Under the pieces are notes generated by a model. It did no database searches, had not been told where the DNA came from, and saw only the letters and a program-made list of their open reading frames with translations. Below, one piece after another: positions 42,340 to 50,963 of a stretch of 64,000 bases of DNA (the first letter of the stretch is position 1; every line of letters starts with the position of its first letter). This DNA comes from Bradyrhizobium zhanjiangense. GTDB taxonomy: Bacteria; Pseudomonadota; Alphaproteobacteria; Rhizobiales; Xanthobacteraceae. The stretch is from contig NZ_CP022221.1 of the NCBI RefSeq assembly GCF_004114935.1, forward strand, positions 6,965,001-7,029,000, given 5' to 3'. Both the position numbers and the translations under genes were made by a program.

Positions 42340-42860
42340 GCGGCGTCTTTCGCCCGAGCTTTGCTTCATCTCTCCACCCTCGAAGCCAAGAGGGCGCAGG
42401 GAAGGCCGGGTGCTGACCTGGCACCCGCGGTCCGCTGCGCGAAAAGCACACGCAGGAAGAACCGCACAGCAGCATACAGGTGTAGCCAATCACTCGGCCT
42501 TCCCTGCGCGATGGTCGGACGGCGTATGCCGCGCTCTCCCGGGAGCCGAGTTCCTTCTGGCCTCCCTCACGCCTGCGAAAGTCACCGGCACCGCGCCGGT
42601 TGACGCGATTGCCGCATCCGCAAGAGCTTGACCGTAGCAACGACGGCCAGGACCACACGGTTTTGCCGTACGCACGGCCCGCCATTTCGCCGCAGTTTTC
42701 CCAGCCCTGTCGACGGAGCCGGAAACTTACAGGCGAGACGAACCTGACAGCGCCGTCCGTCCGCACGAAGCCCTGGGCTCACGGAGAGCAATCCGCCCTG
42801 CCCTGGCTGTTCGCGCCCGACGCTGCTGCGTCCACCGCAAGCCCGGCTCGCGAAACATGA
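42340..42860. repeat. Probable dispersed non-coding repeat of Bradyrhizobium type
   Basis: About 500 bases with overlapping short frames on both strands but no credible gene. Words such as TTGACCGTAGCAACGACGGC and the minus-strand M-R-T-A-K-P-C-G-P-G-R frame match, from memory, sequence that recurs after many genes in Bradyrhizobium genomes and was once annotated as short hypothetical proteins. The boundaries are approximate and no second copy lies in this window to confirm it. Confidence 0.4.
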
Positions 42861-43046
42861 CGACCACATGATCGCCCCTCAAGGATGGGCCGGGATGGAC
42901 GACACATACGACAAATCCGAATTTCGGTAAAGAGGAATATTTCCGAGCAGGCATCTTGACAACACGGTTGGGATCGCACGGTGACGGCGCGCTCGCGATC
43001 TGCGCCTCGTTCTCGGCCGCCGATGGCCGCAACTCCTGGCTTGATG

Positions 43047-43295
43047 GCTACAACGAGATCCGCCGCCGCTGGTCACCGGCAAAGCTCTGGGAGGAAGACA
43101 GTCGAAACCAGCCATCTGGTCGGCCTGTACGACTTGGCGCAACGCACTCTCACTTATTCGTCGTCATCACCGGATGCTTTGGGCGAGAATGTCGAGGCTA
43201 TGCTGCGCGATGTCTTAAAGCATCTCGTCTCTTTCAGCCGTGACGGCGCCATCGCCGAGACCATCGTCTCGACGGCGCATATCGTGAAGCGCTAG
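43047..43295 (+). CDS. Possible small hypothetical protein
   Basis: This frame of 82 codons has an Arg/Ser-rich start and a better-looking C-terminal part: H-L-V-G-L-Y-D-L-A-Q-R-T, then E-N-V-E-A-M-L-R-D-V-L-K-H-L-V-S-F, and ending A-H-I-V-K-R. Codon use of the last 60 codons resembles real genes and a helical amphipathic pattern can be seen. No good ribosome site is seen before ATG 43047 and the start may be elsewhere. Unknown function. Confidence 0.35.
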   Translation, partial: ATTRSAAAGHRQSSGRKTVETSHLVGLYDLAQRTLTYSSSSPDALGENVEAMLRDVLKHLVSFSRDGAIAETIVSTAHIVKR

Positions 43296-43373
43296 CTGAT
43301 TTGCCGAAAGACGGAAGCTAGGCGATCCAGACAACGCCGCCGCAAGACCTGGATCGCCCTTACCTTCCGTTCC

Positions 43374-43592
43374 TCAATCGAGTCGAATCCGACGCGACCG
43401 TTCACGCAGCCGCGGAGCGGCGGCGTTCAATGCAGTCGAGCAGTCGTCGTCGTTTTCGCCGTCGAGCAGCGGAGCACCACAGTGCCGGCACAGGCGTGCC
43501 GACAACGACGGCGCCTTGCCGCTTGTCACGGCCTGACGATAGTTCGCCAGATCGATGACGTTGCGGGGCGTCGTTATGTGTTTTTCAACCAT
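43374..43592 (-). CDS. Small protein with one Cys-x2-Cys pair
   Basis: This protein of 72 residues starts M-V-E-K-H-I-T-T-P-R-N-V-I-D-L-A-N-Y and has R-L-C-R-H-C-G-A-P-L (about 34-43), a C-x2-C pair with a later Cys in D-D-D-C-S that could help bind zinc. A GAGGAAC ribosome site precedes the ATG. I recall similar short proteins in Bradyrhizobium but no function. Basic C-terminus (R-E-R-S-R-R-I-R-L-D). Confidence 0.75.
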   Translation of the reverse strand: MVEKHITTPRNVIDLANYRQAVTSGKAPSLSARLCRHCGAPLLDGENDDDCSTALNAAAPRLRERSRRIRLD

Positions 43593-43798
43593 GGCTGTTC
43601 CTCGCGGCTAACACGCTGCTTATCGCAGACAAGTTTCGCGCAAACGTTCAGCCCACCGCTCAAATTTTACCGGAGGAATTGGGGCACAGAGCACACATCA
43701 CGGCAGCGCCTCAATCCCGCTCTATTCTGCGACACGATCGACCGTGTCTTTGCGAACCGCGTAAGGTCTCGGTAGGTATCTTCCGAGAGCGCGGGAGA

Positions 43799-44776
43799 TC
43801 AGAGCCACTTCTTCCACTTGAAGATCCAGTACGGGACGATCGCTGCCACCAGCATCATCACCAGCGCCATCGGATAGCCGTGGATCCATTCGAGTTCCGG
43901 CATCACCTTGAAGTTCATGCCGTAGATCGAGGCGATCAGCGTCGGCGGCATCAGGACAACAGCCATGACCGAGAATAGCTTGATGATGTTGTTCTGCTCG
44001 AGATTGACGACGCCGAGCATGGCGTCGAGCACGAAGGTGATCTTGTTGGAGAGATAGGATGCGTGATCGGTCAGCGAGGCCACATCGCGCTGCATGGTCT
44101 TGAGCTGCTCGCGCATGTCCTTCGACCATTTCACGCCTTCGACCACTGCGGACAGGAAGGTCACGACGCGGCCGATCGACACCAGGCTCTCCCGAACCTT
44201 CGATGTCAGATCGCCCTTGCGGCCGATCGAGATCAGGATCTGGGAATATTGCTTGGCGTGGCCGTGGCGCTCACTCTCGGGCTCGAAGATGTCGTGCGAG
44301 ACCTGGTCGATCTCGGCGCCGCAGCGCTCCAGAATGTCGGCGCAGCGGTCGATCACGGCGTCCAGGAGTTCCATCAGCACCATCTCGCCGGTGATGGAAG
44401 GCGTGCAGGAGCGACCGAGCTTGGCCTCGACCAGGGCGAATGGCTTCGGCAAATCGTAGCGCACCGTCACCAGGCGGTGGTCGCCGAGGATGAAGGTCAC
44501 CGCCGTGGTCCGGGGCATGTCGGTATCGGAGTGGCACATCAGCGTCGCGGTCATGTAGCGCGCGCCGTTCTCGATATAGAGCCGGCTGGAGATCTCGATC
44601 TCCTGCATATCTTCCCGGGTCGGGATGGCGATGCCCGCCAGCCGCTCCACCGCCTTGTCCTCGGCCGCGCTCGGGTTGACGAGGTCGATCCAAACCGCGC
44701 TCTCCGGCAGCGCGGTGAGATCTTCGATGACGGCCTTCTTGAGGGAGGCCTCGGAGGGAACAAACACCGAAAACAT
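43799..44776 (-). CDS. CorA-family magnesium/divalent-cation transporter
   Basis: This 325-residue protein has a large cytoplasmic N-terminal domain with long helices, then two membrane helices at the C-terminus (about 266-287 and 298-318) separated by the selectivity motif Y-G-M-N-F. It ends K-W-K-K-W-L, typical of CorA. It should be a pentameric Mg2+ channel in the inner membrane. A GGAG site precedes the ATG. Close to full-length CorA (316 in E. coli). Confidence 0.93.
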   Translation of the reverse strand: MFSVFVPSEASLKKAVIEDLTALPESAVWIDLVNPSAAEDKAVERLAGIAIPTREDMQEIEISSRLYIENGARYMTATLMCHSDTDMPRTTAVTFILGDHRLVTVRYDLPKPFALVEAKLGRSCTPSITGEMVLMELLDAVIDRCADILERCGAEIDQVSHDIFEPESERHGHAKQYSQILISIGRKGDLTSKVRESLVSIGRVVTFLSAVVEGVKWSKDMREQLKTMQRDVASLTDHASYLSNKITFVLDAMLGVVNLEQNNIIKLFSVMAVVLMPPTLIASIYGMNFKVMPELEWIHGYPMALVMMLVAAIVPYWIFKWKKWL

Positions 44777-45113
44777 GACAACTCCAGAGAACCTGCGACA
44801 GAATGACAGCCCTTAGCGCGATTCTGACAAGTTCACGATGACAACCGGATTAACGAAGCGTTGGTATTTATGGCGGGGGCGCGGCTCAACTGTGGCGCGG
44901 AATCGACAGTTCGGGGCCGCCTGCCGCAAAATCCACACAGCGCCGCAAAACTTGCGGCAGAAAAGCCACAGCTGGGGTCTTGCAGCGCGGGATAAAGGCT
45001 TCAGTGCTGGAATTGTGGCAGATTTCAACGATAATGGGATTAACGGAGTCGAGGAACTTGGGCGCTAAGCTCAGGCCTTCCGCACGGTATTGTTTCGATT
45101 GGAACCACAAACC
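44777..45113. other. Divergent intergenic region between corA and the L,D-transpeptidase gene
   Basis: 337 bases. It holds a 9-base inverted repeat CTGCCGCAA (44921-44929) / TTGCGGCAG (44952-44960) and two direct copies of GGATTAACG[AG]AG (44847-44858 and 45037-45048). These may be regulatory sites or chance; I see no gene. Confidence 0.5.
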
Positions 45114-45800
45114 ATGTCGTCGCTGAAAGTTAAATTGGGGATCTTGGCCGCCGGCCTGATGCTGTCGGGCTGCATGCAGGCCACGCATTATGAGGCGACC
45201 GACACCAAAGCCTTCAAGCCGAAGGACAAGGAACTCCTTGCTAAAGTCCGGTATGAGAATACCCCGGTCGCAGAGCCGTTCCGCCGCGCCATCGTTGAGT
45301 ATCACCGCAAGGAATCGCCGGGCTCGATCGTGGTCGATTCCGACAACCACTATCTCTATTACGTGCTGGAGGGCGGCAAGGCGATCCGCTACGGCATCAC
45401 CGTCGGCGAAGAGGCCATGGCCTGGTCCGGCATTGCCAAGGTTGGCAGCATGACCGAATGGCCGGCCTGGCATCCGACGCCGGGCGAGATTTCGCGCCTG
45501 GGCGTGCCGACTTATGTCGCGCCGGGTCCGGACAATCCGATGGGTTCCCGCGCCATGTACCTCTACTCGGGCGGCAAGGACACGCTGTTCCGCATCCACG
45601 GTACCAACCAGCCGGAATATATCGGCGCCTCGATCTCGTCGGGCTGCATCCGCCTGACCAACGAGGACGCGATCGACCTCTACAATCGCGTCAAGGTCGG
45701 CACCATCGTCGTGGTGCTCGAGCCGAAGCATGGCGACTCGCCGTATAATTCGCGCCTGGCGCTCGGCAGCAGCCAAACCGGCCAAGCCGGCAGCTACTGA
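45114..45800 (+). CDS. L,D-transpeptidase (YkuD domain), lipoprotein
   Basis: This protein of 228 residues has a lipoprotein signal with lipobox L-S-G-C at about 20-23. The YkuD catalytic domain (about 85-210) shows I-H-G-T-N and the active-site S-S-G-C-I-R-L with its nucleophilic Cys and His. It should make 3-3 cross-links in peptidoglycan or attach proteins to it in the periplasm. ATG 45114 is preferred to a frame opening at 45090. A strong terminator hairpin follows at once. Confidence 0.94.
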   Translation: MSSLKVKLGILAAGLMLSGCMQATHYEATDTKAFKPKDKELLAKVRYENTPVAEPFRRAIVEYHRKESPGSIVVDSDNHYLYYVLEGGKAIRYGITVGEEAMAWSGIAKVGSMTEWPAWHPTPGEISRLGVPTYVAPGPDNPMGSRAMYLYSGGKDTLFRIHGTNQPEYIGASISSGCIRLTNEDAIDLYNRVKVGTIVVVLEPKHGDSPYNSRLALGSSQTGQAGSY

Positions 45801-45823
45801 TCGCGTCCTGATCTCTGACATCC

Positions 45824-45852
45824 AAAAGCGCCGGTCTTACCGGCGCTTTTTT
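45824..45852. terminator. Bidirectional intrinsic terminator
   Basis: AAAAGCGCCGGT pairs with ACCGGCGCTTTT around CTT; a T run follows on both strands. It ends both the transpeptidase (plus) and extensin-like (minus) genes. The stop codon of the extensin-like gene (TAA at 45837-45839) overlaps the loop. Confidence 0.9.
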
Positions 45853-46922
45853 GTTGCCGGCTTGTGCGACCGGGTTTTGTTGCCATCAGCAGACGGCTTG
45901 TCCGCAGGCGCAGGGGGATTCTCCGCCGCCCCTTCGTCGGCGTCCTCCTTGCCGTCGGGCTTGGCCGCGACCTCGCGCGGCGGTGCCTCCTCGGGGCGCT
46001 CCGCCGGCAACAGCGGGGCGACCTGCGGCAGCGGATCCCAGACGTTCCACTGGCAGATCCGGTAGTCATTGCGCCGCTGCGCCAAATCGAGATGGATGTG
46101 GTCCTCGTGGTACCAGTCCGAGCCCGGGCCGAGCACGGTGGAGAAGCGCGCGCACACCGAATGCAGCACACGCTCGCGCACCTCGCGCGACATGGTGCGG
46201 TCGGTCAGGCCGATCGACTGCCCGTTGGCGAGCTTGATGGCGCGGACGTCGAGGGCGTTGGCCTTGCCGTGCTCGGACAGCATCGCGCCGACGACGCGGT
46301 TGCGTCCGCGACACTCGAAGCTGTCGAAATTGTCGAGGTCGCTGATGGTCGAGCCGAGGCTCGCAGCCAGCGGCACCATGTCCTTGCGCACCCAATCGGC
46401 GACCGCGGACGCCATGGTGCAGCGGAGGATCGCCGCCGGCTTGACCGCCACCTTACGCTTGTCCGGCAGCACGATGGCCTCTAACCGCACCAGATCCTCA
46501 CCGCCGCAGGCGCCGGGGCCGCGGATATCCGGAATGGACGGCGCGATCGCGATCTCCTCGGTCAGCGCCAGCCGGCAGGCCGAGGCCTGCTTCTCGGGCG
46601 GCGGCGCGGCCTCGGCGGGCTTGTCGGCGCTTGGCTTGTCCTCGGATGGCTTGCCTTCTGGCTCCGGCGCCCCCTCGTCCGACGCCTTGGGGGCCTGTTC
46701 GGGGCGCGGTTTTGGCAGTGGAATCTTGGCGTGACGAACGGCTGCGCGCGGTCGTGGTGTACCAAGGCCGAAGATATCCCATGGCGCAGGATATTTCCGC
46801 GCCTCAGCCCTCTCGGCGAACACAAGCGACAGCGCGAGCGCGGCGGTAACCATTGCCGCCCCGGTGGACATATAGCCGCGACAAGACCATTTGCGGCGAA
46901 AGTCCGGCAGGCTAAAACTCAT
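45837..46922 (-). CDS. Extensin-like family protein, exported
   Basis: This 361-residue protein has an N-terminal signal/anchor helix (about 20-38, ending A-E-R-A-E-A), a Pro/Lys/Glu-rich low-complexity stretch (about 55-110) and the extensin-like C-terminal domain (about 115-300): A-C-R-L-A-L, C-G-G-E-D, S-E-H-G-K-A-N-A-L-D-V and S-D-W-Y-H-E-D-H-I-H-L-D. The His/Asp residues of the last motif look like a zinc peptidase site, as in D,D-peptidase-like LAS enzymes, so cell-wall cleavage is possible. The tail is again low-complexity. ATG 46922 chosen; divergent from the acyl-CoA ligase. Confidence 0.92.
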   Translation of the reverse strand: MSFSLPDFRRKWSCRGYMSTGAAMVTAALALSLVFAERAEARKYPAPWDIFGLGTPRPRAAVRHAKIPLPKPRPEQAPKASDEGAPEPEGKPSEDKPSADKPAEAAPPPEKQASACRLALTEEIAIAPSIPDIRGPGACGGEDLVRLEAIVLPDKRKVAVKPAAILRCTMASAVADWVRKDMVPLAASLGSTISDLDNFDSFECRGRNRVVGAMLSEHGKANALDVRAIKLANGQSIGLTDRTMSREVRERVLHSVCARFSTVLGPGSDWYHEDHIHLDLAQRRNDYRICQWNVWDPLPQVAPLLPAERPEEAPPREVAAKPDGKEDADEGAAENPPAPADKPSADGNKTRSHKPATKKRR

Positions 46923-46987
46923 CACAATTGTTTGGCCCAAGGCTGAGAGCGATAACGCGCCCAGCGACTTCTCGGAGGAACGTCAGA

Positions 46988-48616
46988 ATGCTCGGTTTGA
47001 TGCAAGATTGGCCCCTGCTCTGCCACCGGATCATCGAACACGCCGCCAGAATTCATGGCAAGCAGGAGGTGGTCACACGCTCGGTCGAGGGGCCGATCCA
47101 TCGCACCAACTACGCCGAGATCCACCAGCGCGCGCTCAAGGTCTCGCAGATGCTGGAGCGCGACGGCATCAAGCTCGGCGACCGTGTCGCAACGATCGCC
47201 TGGAACACCTGGCGCCATCTCGAGGTGTGGTACGGCATCATGGGGATCGGCGCCATCTGCCATACCGTCAATCCCCGCCTTTTCCCCGAGCAGATCGCCT
47301 GGATCATCAACCATGCGCAGGACCGCATCGTGATGACCGACATCACCTTCGTTCCGATCCTGGAGAAGATCGCCGACAAACTTCCGAGCGTGGAACGCTA
47401 TGTCGTGCTCACCGACAAGGCGCATATGCCGGAAACCACGCTGAAGAATGTGGTCGCCTACGAGGACTGGATTGCGCAGGCCGACGGCAAATTCAAATGG
47501 AAGGACTTTGACGAGAACACGGCAGCCGCGATGTGCTACACGTCGGGCACGACGGGCGACCCGAAGGGTGTGCTGTATTCGCATCGCTCCAACGTGCTGC
47601 ACGCGCTGATGGCCAACAATGTCGACGCGCTCGGCACCAGCGCCTCCGAGACGATGCTGCCGGTGGTGCCGCTGTTCCACGCCAACAGCTGGGGCATCGC
47701 CTTCTCCGCGCCTTCGCAGGGCACCAAGCTGGTGATGCCCGGCGCCAAGCTCGACGGCGCCTCGGTCTACGAACTGCTCTCGACCGAGAAGGTGACACAC
47801 ACTGCGGGCGTGCCGACGGTGTGGCTGATGCTGCTCCAGCACATGGCCGCCAACAATCTGAAGCTGCCCGACCTGAAGATGGTGATCTGCGGCGGCTCGG
47901 CGATGCCGCGCTCGATGATCAAGGCCTTCCTCGACATGGGCTCGAACGTCCGTCACGCCTGGGGGATGACCGAGATGAGCCCGATCGGCACCGTCGCGGC
48001 GCTGAAGCCGCCGTTCCAGAACGCGACCGGCGACGCCAGGCTCGACGTGCTCCAGATGCAGGGCTATGCGCCGTTCGCGGTGCAGATGAAGATCACCGAC
48101 GATGCCGGCAAGGAGCTGCCCTGGGACGGCAAGACCTTCGGCCGCCTCAAGGTGGCCGGCCCAGCCGTCGCCAAGGCCTATTACCGGCTCGACGCCAACA
48201 TCCTCGACGAGGAAGGTTTCTTCGACACCGGCGACGTCTCGACCATCGACGAGGACGGCTACATGCGGATCACCGACCGCTCCAAGGACGTGATCAAGTC
48301 CGGCGGCGAGTGGATCTCCTCGATCGATCTCGAAAACCTCGCAGTCGGCCATCCGGCCGTGGCCGAAGCCGCCGTGATCGGCGTGTTCCACCCGAAATGG
48401 GATGAGCGGCCGCTCCTGATCGTGCACCTCAAGCAGGGCCAGCAGGCCACGCGCGAGGACATCCTGAAGTTCATGGACGGCAAGATCGCCAAGTGGTGGA
48501 TGCCCGACGATGTCGTCTTCGTCGAGGGCATTCCGCACACCGCGACGGGCAAGATCCTGAAGACGGAGTTGCGCGACCAGTTCAAGGATTACCGCTTCCC
48601 GAACGCGGCGGCGTAA
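46988..48616 (+). CDS. Acyl-CoA ligase (long-chain / 3-methylmercaptopropionate-CoA ligase-like)
   Basis: This AMP-forming enzyme has 542 residues. The ATP motif [12 protein letters not shown] is at about 182-193, G-M-T-E-M-S-P at about 328, the hinge [13 protein letters not shown] near 430, and the catalytic Lys in [14 protein letters not shown] precedes ATG 46988; an upstream frame is not used. It activates a fatty acid or methylmercaptopropionate to its CoA ester in the cytoplasm. The group resembles DmdB by name convention only; the DmdC-like gene is 40 kb away. Confidence 0.93.
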   Translation: MLGLMQDWPLLCHRIIEHAARIHGKQEVVTRSVEGPIHRTNYAEIHQRALKVSQMLERDGIKLGDRVATIAWNTWRHLEVWYGIMGIGAICHTVNPRLFPEQIAWIINHAQDRIVMTDITFVPILEKIADKLPSVERYVVLTDKAHMPETTLKNVVAYEDWIAQADGKFKWKDFDENTAAAMCYTSGTTGDPKGVLYSHRSNVLHALMANNVDALGTSASETMLPVVPLFHANSWGIAFSAPSQGTKLVMPGAKLDGASVYELLSTEKVTHTAGVPTVWLMLLQHMAANNLKLPDLKMVICGGSAMPRSMIKAFLDMGSNVRHAWGMTEMSPIGTVAALKPPFQNATGDARLDVLQMQGYAPFAVQMKITDDAGKELPWDGKTFGRLKVAGPAVAKAYYRLDANILDEEGFFDTGDVSTIDEDGYMRITDRSKDVIKSGGEWISSIDLENLAVGHPAVAEAAVIGVFHPKWDERPLLIVHLKQGQQATREDILKFMDGKIAKWWMPDDVVFVEGIPHTATGKILKTELRDQFKDYRFPNAAA

Positions 48617-48621
48617 GACGG

Positions 48622-48784
48622 TGCCACCCTCCCCTGGAGGGGGAGGGTCGGCTCACATGGAGCGAAGCGCAATGTGAGACGGGGTGGGGTGATCTCTCCA
48701 CACGGGCACCGCCTCAGTTGAGAGGCCGTCACCCCACCCCGCCCGCGCTTCGCGCGATCGACCCTCCCCCTCCAGGGTAGGGTG
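48622..48784. repeat. Long GC-rich intergenic inverted repeat (ACCCTCCCC family)
   Basis: ACCCTCCCCTGGAGGGGGAGGGTCG ... GACGGGGTGGGGTGA (left) faces TCACCCCACCCCGCCC ... CGACCCTCCCCCTCCAGGGTAGGGTG (right). The arms pair across about 160 bases and would form a long stem in RNA from either strand. It lies between the ligase and DUF1499 genes and holds no gene. Related words occur at 11563-11757. Confidence 0.75.
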
Positions 48785-48881
48785 AACGACCCTTGAATTT
48801 GCCCTCGGGCCGTGGTCTCAACGGCGCATAGCCGCGCCAGATCGGCCGGCGTCGTCCGCAACACCCGGCAGAGCTCACCCG

Positions 48882-49736
48882 ATGGCCCGCAGGTTTTCCG
48901 CTCCCTATCAGTCGGAGCCCGTGTCCAGCCTCGCGAGCTGGGCGCGTAATCTGGCCGTGTTCGCGGTGGTGGCGGTGGTGGTCTCGATCATCATCGTCCG
49001 CTTCGACTTCCTGGAGATGAAACCGGCGCTGATGGCCTTCTTCGGCGGGCTCGCGATTGCCGGCCTCTCGATCCTGTTCGGGCTCGCCGGCTTTGCCGCG
49101 ATCTGGCAGAACGGCTCGCGCGGCATGGCGCGCATCCTGCTCGCTTTCCTGATCGATGCGCTGATCCTCGCCTATCCCACCTATCTCGCCCTGCAATATC
49201 GTAAGCTGCCGGCGATCCACGACATCACCACCAACCCGATCGACCCGCCGCGCTTCGACGCGCTGGCGCCCATACGCACCGGCGATGGCACCAACACCGC
49301 GGTCTATGCCGGTCTCTATTCGGCCGAGCAGCAGCGCCAGTTTTACCCCGACATCGAGCCGATCGAGCTGGAGATCCCGGCTGACCGCGCCTATGCGATC
49401 GCGCGCCAGCTCGTCACCAAGCGCAAATGGCTCGTCATCGACGAGCGTGCGCCGCAGCCGCCGCGCCGTATCGGTCGCATCGAGGCGGTGGCGCGCACGC
49501 CGATCATGGGGTTCCGCGAGGACATCTCGATCCGGGTCGTGCCTGATGGCGATGATTCCCGCGTCGATATCCGCTCCGCCTCGCGCTATTTCGAGAGCGA
49601 CCTCGGCAGCAACGCTGCCCGCGTCAAGAAATTCATTGATGATCTCAACACCGCCGCCGATGCCGATGCGCTCAAGCCGGTGAAGAAGACGCCGGTCGCG
49701 CCGCCAAAGGCGCCGGCAAAGACGGTGAAGAAGTAG
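48882..49736 (+). CDS. DUF1499 membrane protein
   Basis: This protein of 284 residues has three hydrophobic helices (about 23-41, 49-73, 82-100) and then a soluble DUF1499 domain (about 150-262) with Y-P-D-I-E-P-I and D-I-S-I-R-V-V-P-D-G-D-D-S-R-V-D-I-R-S-A-S-R. The C-terminal tail is Lys/Pro/Ala-rich. The family is widespread and uncharacterised. Followed by a large palindromic repeat. Confidence 0.9.
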   Translation: MARRFSAPYQSEPVSSLASWARNLAVFAVVAVVVSIIIVRFDFLEMKPALMAFFGGLAIAGLSILFGLAGFAAIWQNGSRGMARILLAFLIDALILAYPTYLALQYRKLPAIHDITTNPIDPPRFDALAPIRTGDGTNTAVYAGLYSAEQQRQFYPDIEPIELEIPADRAYAIARQLVTKRKWLVIDERAPQPPRRIGRIEAVARTPIMGFREDISIRVVPDGDDSRVDIRSASRYFESDLGSNAARVKKFIDDLNTAADADALKPVKKTPVAPPKAPAKTVKK

Positions 49737-49739
49737 CGG

Positions 49740-49848
49740 CTGTCATTCCGGGGCGGTCCGCAGCATCGAACCCGGAATCCATCGGGCCGCAGCGTCGGTG
49801 GATGAATGGATTCCGGGTTCGATGCTGCGCATCGCCCCGGAACGACAG
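49740..49848. repeat. Large intergenic palindrome (CATTCCGGGGCG family)
   Basis: CTGTCATTCCGGGGCG-GTCCGCAGCATCGAACCCGGAATCCAT pairs with ATGGATTCCGGGTTCGATGCTGC-GCATCGCCCCGGAACGACAG. It lies between the convergent DUF1499 and MBL genes and would fold into one long stem, ending transcripts from both sides perhaps by structure rather than by a T run. Confidence 0.85.
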
Positions 49849-49855
49849 TGGGACA

Positions 49856-50779
49856 CTAGGCGCTAGCCATCCGATACGTTCCGCCGATCACGGGATCGCC
49901 ATCCGTCGCGACCACGCCGCGTGCGACCAGGTCTTCCAGATGCGCCAGCACGGAGTAGCCAGCGGCGGTCGTCAGCCTGGGATCGATCCCGATATAGATC
50001 GCGCGCACCATGGTCGGGATGTCGGCCTCGCCCTTGGCGAGGCGATGCAGGATCGAAGCCTCGCGCGCCTTGCGATGACGGATCAGGAAACGCACGAAGC
50101 GCGGACCGTCCGGAATCTCCGGGCCATGGCCGGAGAAGTAGAGGTCCTCCTCGCGGGACGCGAGGCGGTCCAGCGACTCCATATAGTCGATCATCGAGCC
50201 GTCGGGCGGCGCCACGATCGATGTCGACCAGCCCATGACGTGATCACCGACGAAGTTGAATTTTCGCTCGGGCCAGGCAAAGGCGAGATGGTTTGCGGTG
50301 TGGCCGGGCGTTGCCACCGCCTCGATCCGCCAGCCGGCGCCTTCGACGACGTCGCCATGGGCGATCCTGACATCGGGCGCGAAATCGCGATCGGCGCCGG
50401 ATTCCGGATTGTGCTTCTCGCTCTCGAAGCGCGGGCGCGAGGCCCGGTGCGGGCCTTCGGCATAAACAAGCGCGCCGGTCGCCTGCTTGAGCCGCGCGGT
50501 GTTCGGCGAATGGTCGCGGTGGGTGTGGGTGACGAAGATATGGCTCACCGTCTCACCGCGCACGGCATCGAGCAGCGCTGCCGCATGCGCCGCATCGTCC
50601 GGGCCGGGGTCGATGATTGCGACATTGCCGGTGCCGACGATGTAGCTGACCGTACCGGTGAAGGTGAACGGGCTCGGATTGTTACAGAGCACGCGCCGCA
50701 CGCCGGGGCGGACTTCCTCGACGATTCCGGGCTTCAGCGGAAAGTTGCGGTTGAACGGGACGTCGTCATTGTCGGACAT
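49856..50779 (-). CDS. MBL-fold metallo-hydrolase
   Basis: This 307-residue protein has the metallo-beta-lactamase fold with H-T-H-R-D-H-S-P (about 88-95), the second His in T-P-G-H-T-A-N-H, and G-D-H-V-M-G-W with the bridging Asp. C-terminal helices resemble the LACTB2-like subgroup that cleaves thioesters or RNA. The AGGAAG site precedes ATG 50779; the frame continues upstream into a repeat and is not coding there. Substrate unknown. Confidence 0.92.
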   Translation of the reverse strand: MSDNDDVPFNRNFPLKPGIVEEVRPGVRRVLCNNPSPFTFTGTVSYIVGTGNVAIIDPGPDDAAHAAALLDAVRGETVSHIFVTHTHRDHSPNTARLKQATGALVYAEGPHRASRPRFESEKHNPESGADRDFAPDVRIAHGDVVEGAGWRIEAVATPGHTANHLAFAWPERKFNFVGDHVMGWSTSIVAPPDGSMIDYMESLDRLASREEDLYFSGHGPEIPDGPRFVRFLIRHRKAREASILHRLAKGEADIPTMVRAIYIGIDPRLTTAAGYSVLAHLEDLVARGVVATDGDPVIGGTYRMASA

Positions 50780-50810
50780 GGGACTTCCTGTGCGTACCGC
50801 CACACTCTTC

Positions 50811-50930
50811 GTCGTCCCCCGCGAAAGCGGGGTATTCAGTACGCCGCGGCGCCTGTGACGAAGGCGAGGTCTCTGGGATACCGGATCGCCCGCCCCAGTG
50901 CGCATTGCGCACAAGGCGGGCGATGACAGC
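50811..50930. repeat. Intergenic palindromic repeat, TCATTCCCCGCG/AGTACGCCGCGG family, intact copy
   Basis: Hairpin CCCCCGCGAAAGCGGGG, then AGTACGCCGCGG, then hairpin ATCGCCCGCC...GGCGGGCGAT, then GACAGC. It corresponds piece by piece to the copy at 7865-7953/9216-9235, which is interrupted by the IS. Confidence 0.75.
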
Positions 50931-50963
50931 TCAGCAAAACAACCGCCACGGAATGCGTGACGA

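Noticed and set aside
46922..48538. Minus-strand frame of 538 codons opposite the acyl-CoA ligase
   Set aside because: Shadow of the ligase; no motif and no ribosome site.
6040..48616. DMSP demethylation/cleavage pathway from the DmdC-like and DmdB-like genes
   Set aside because: The genes are 40 kb apart, dmdA and dmdD are not seen, and these enzyme groups are common in soil bacteria for other acids.
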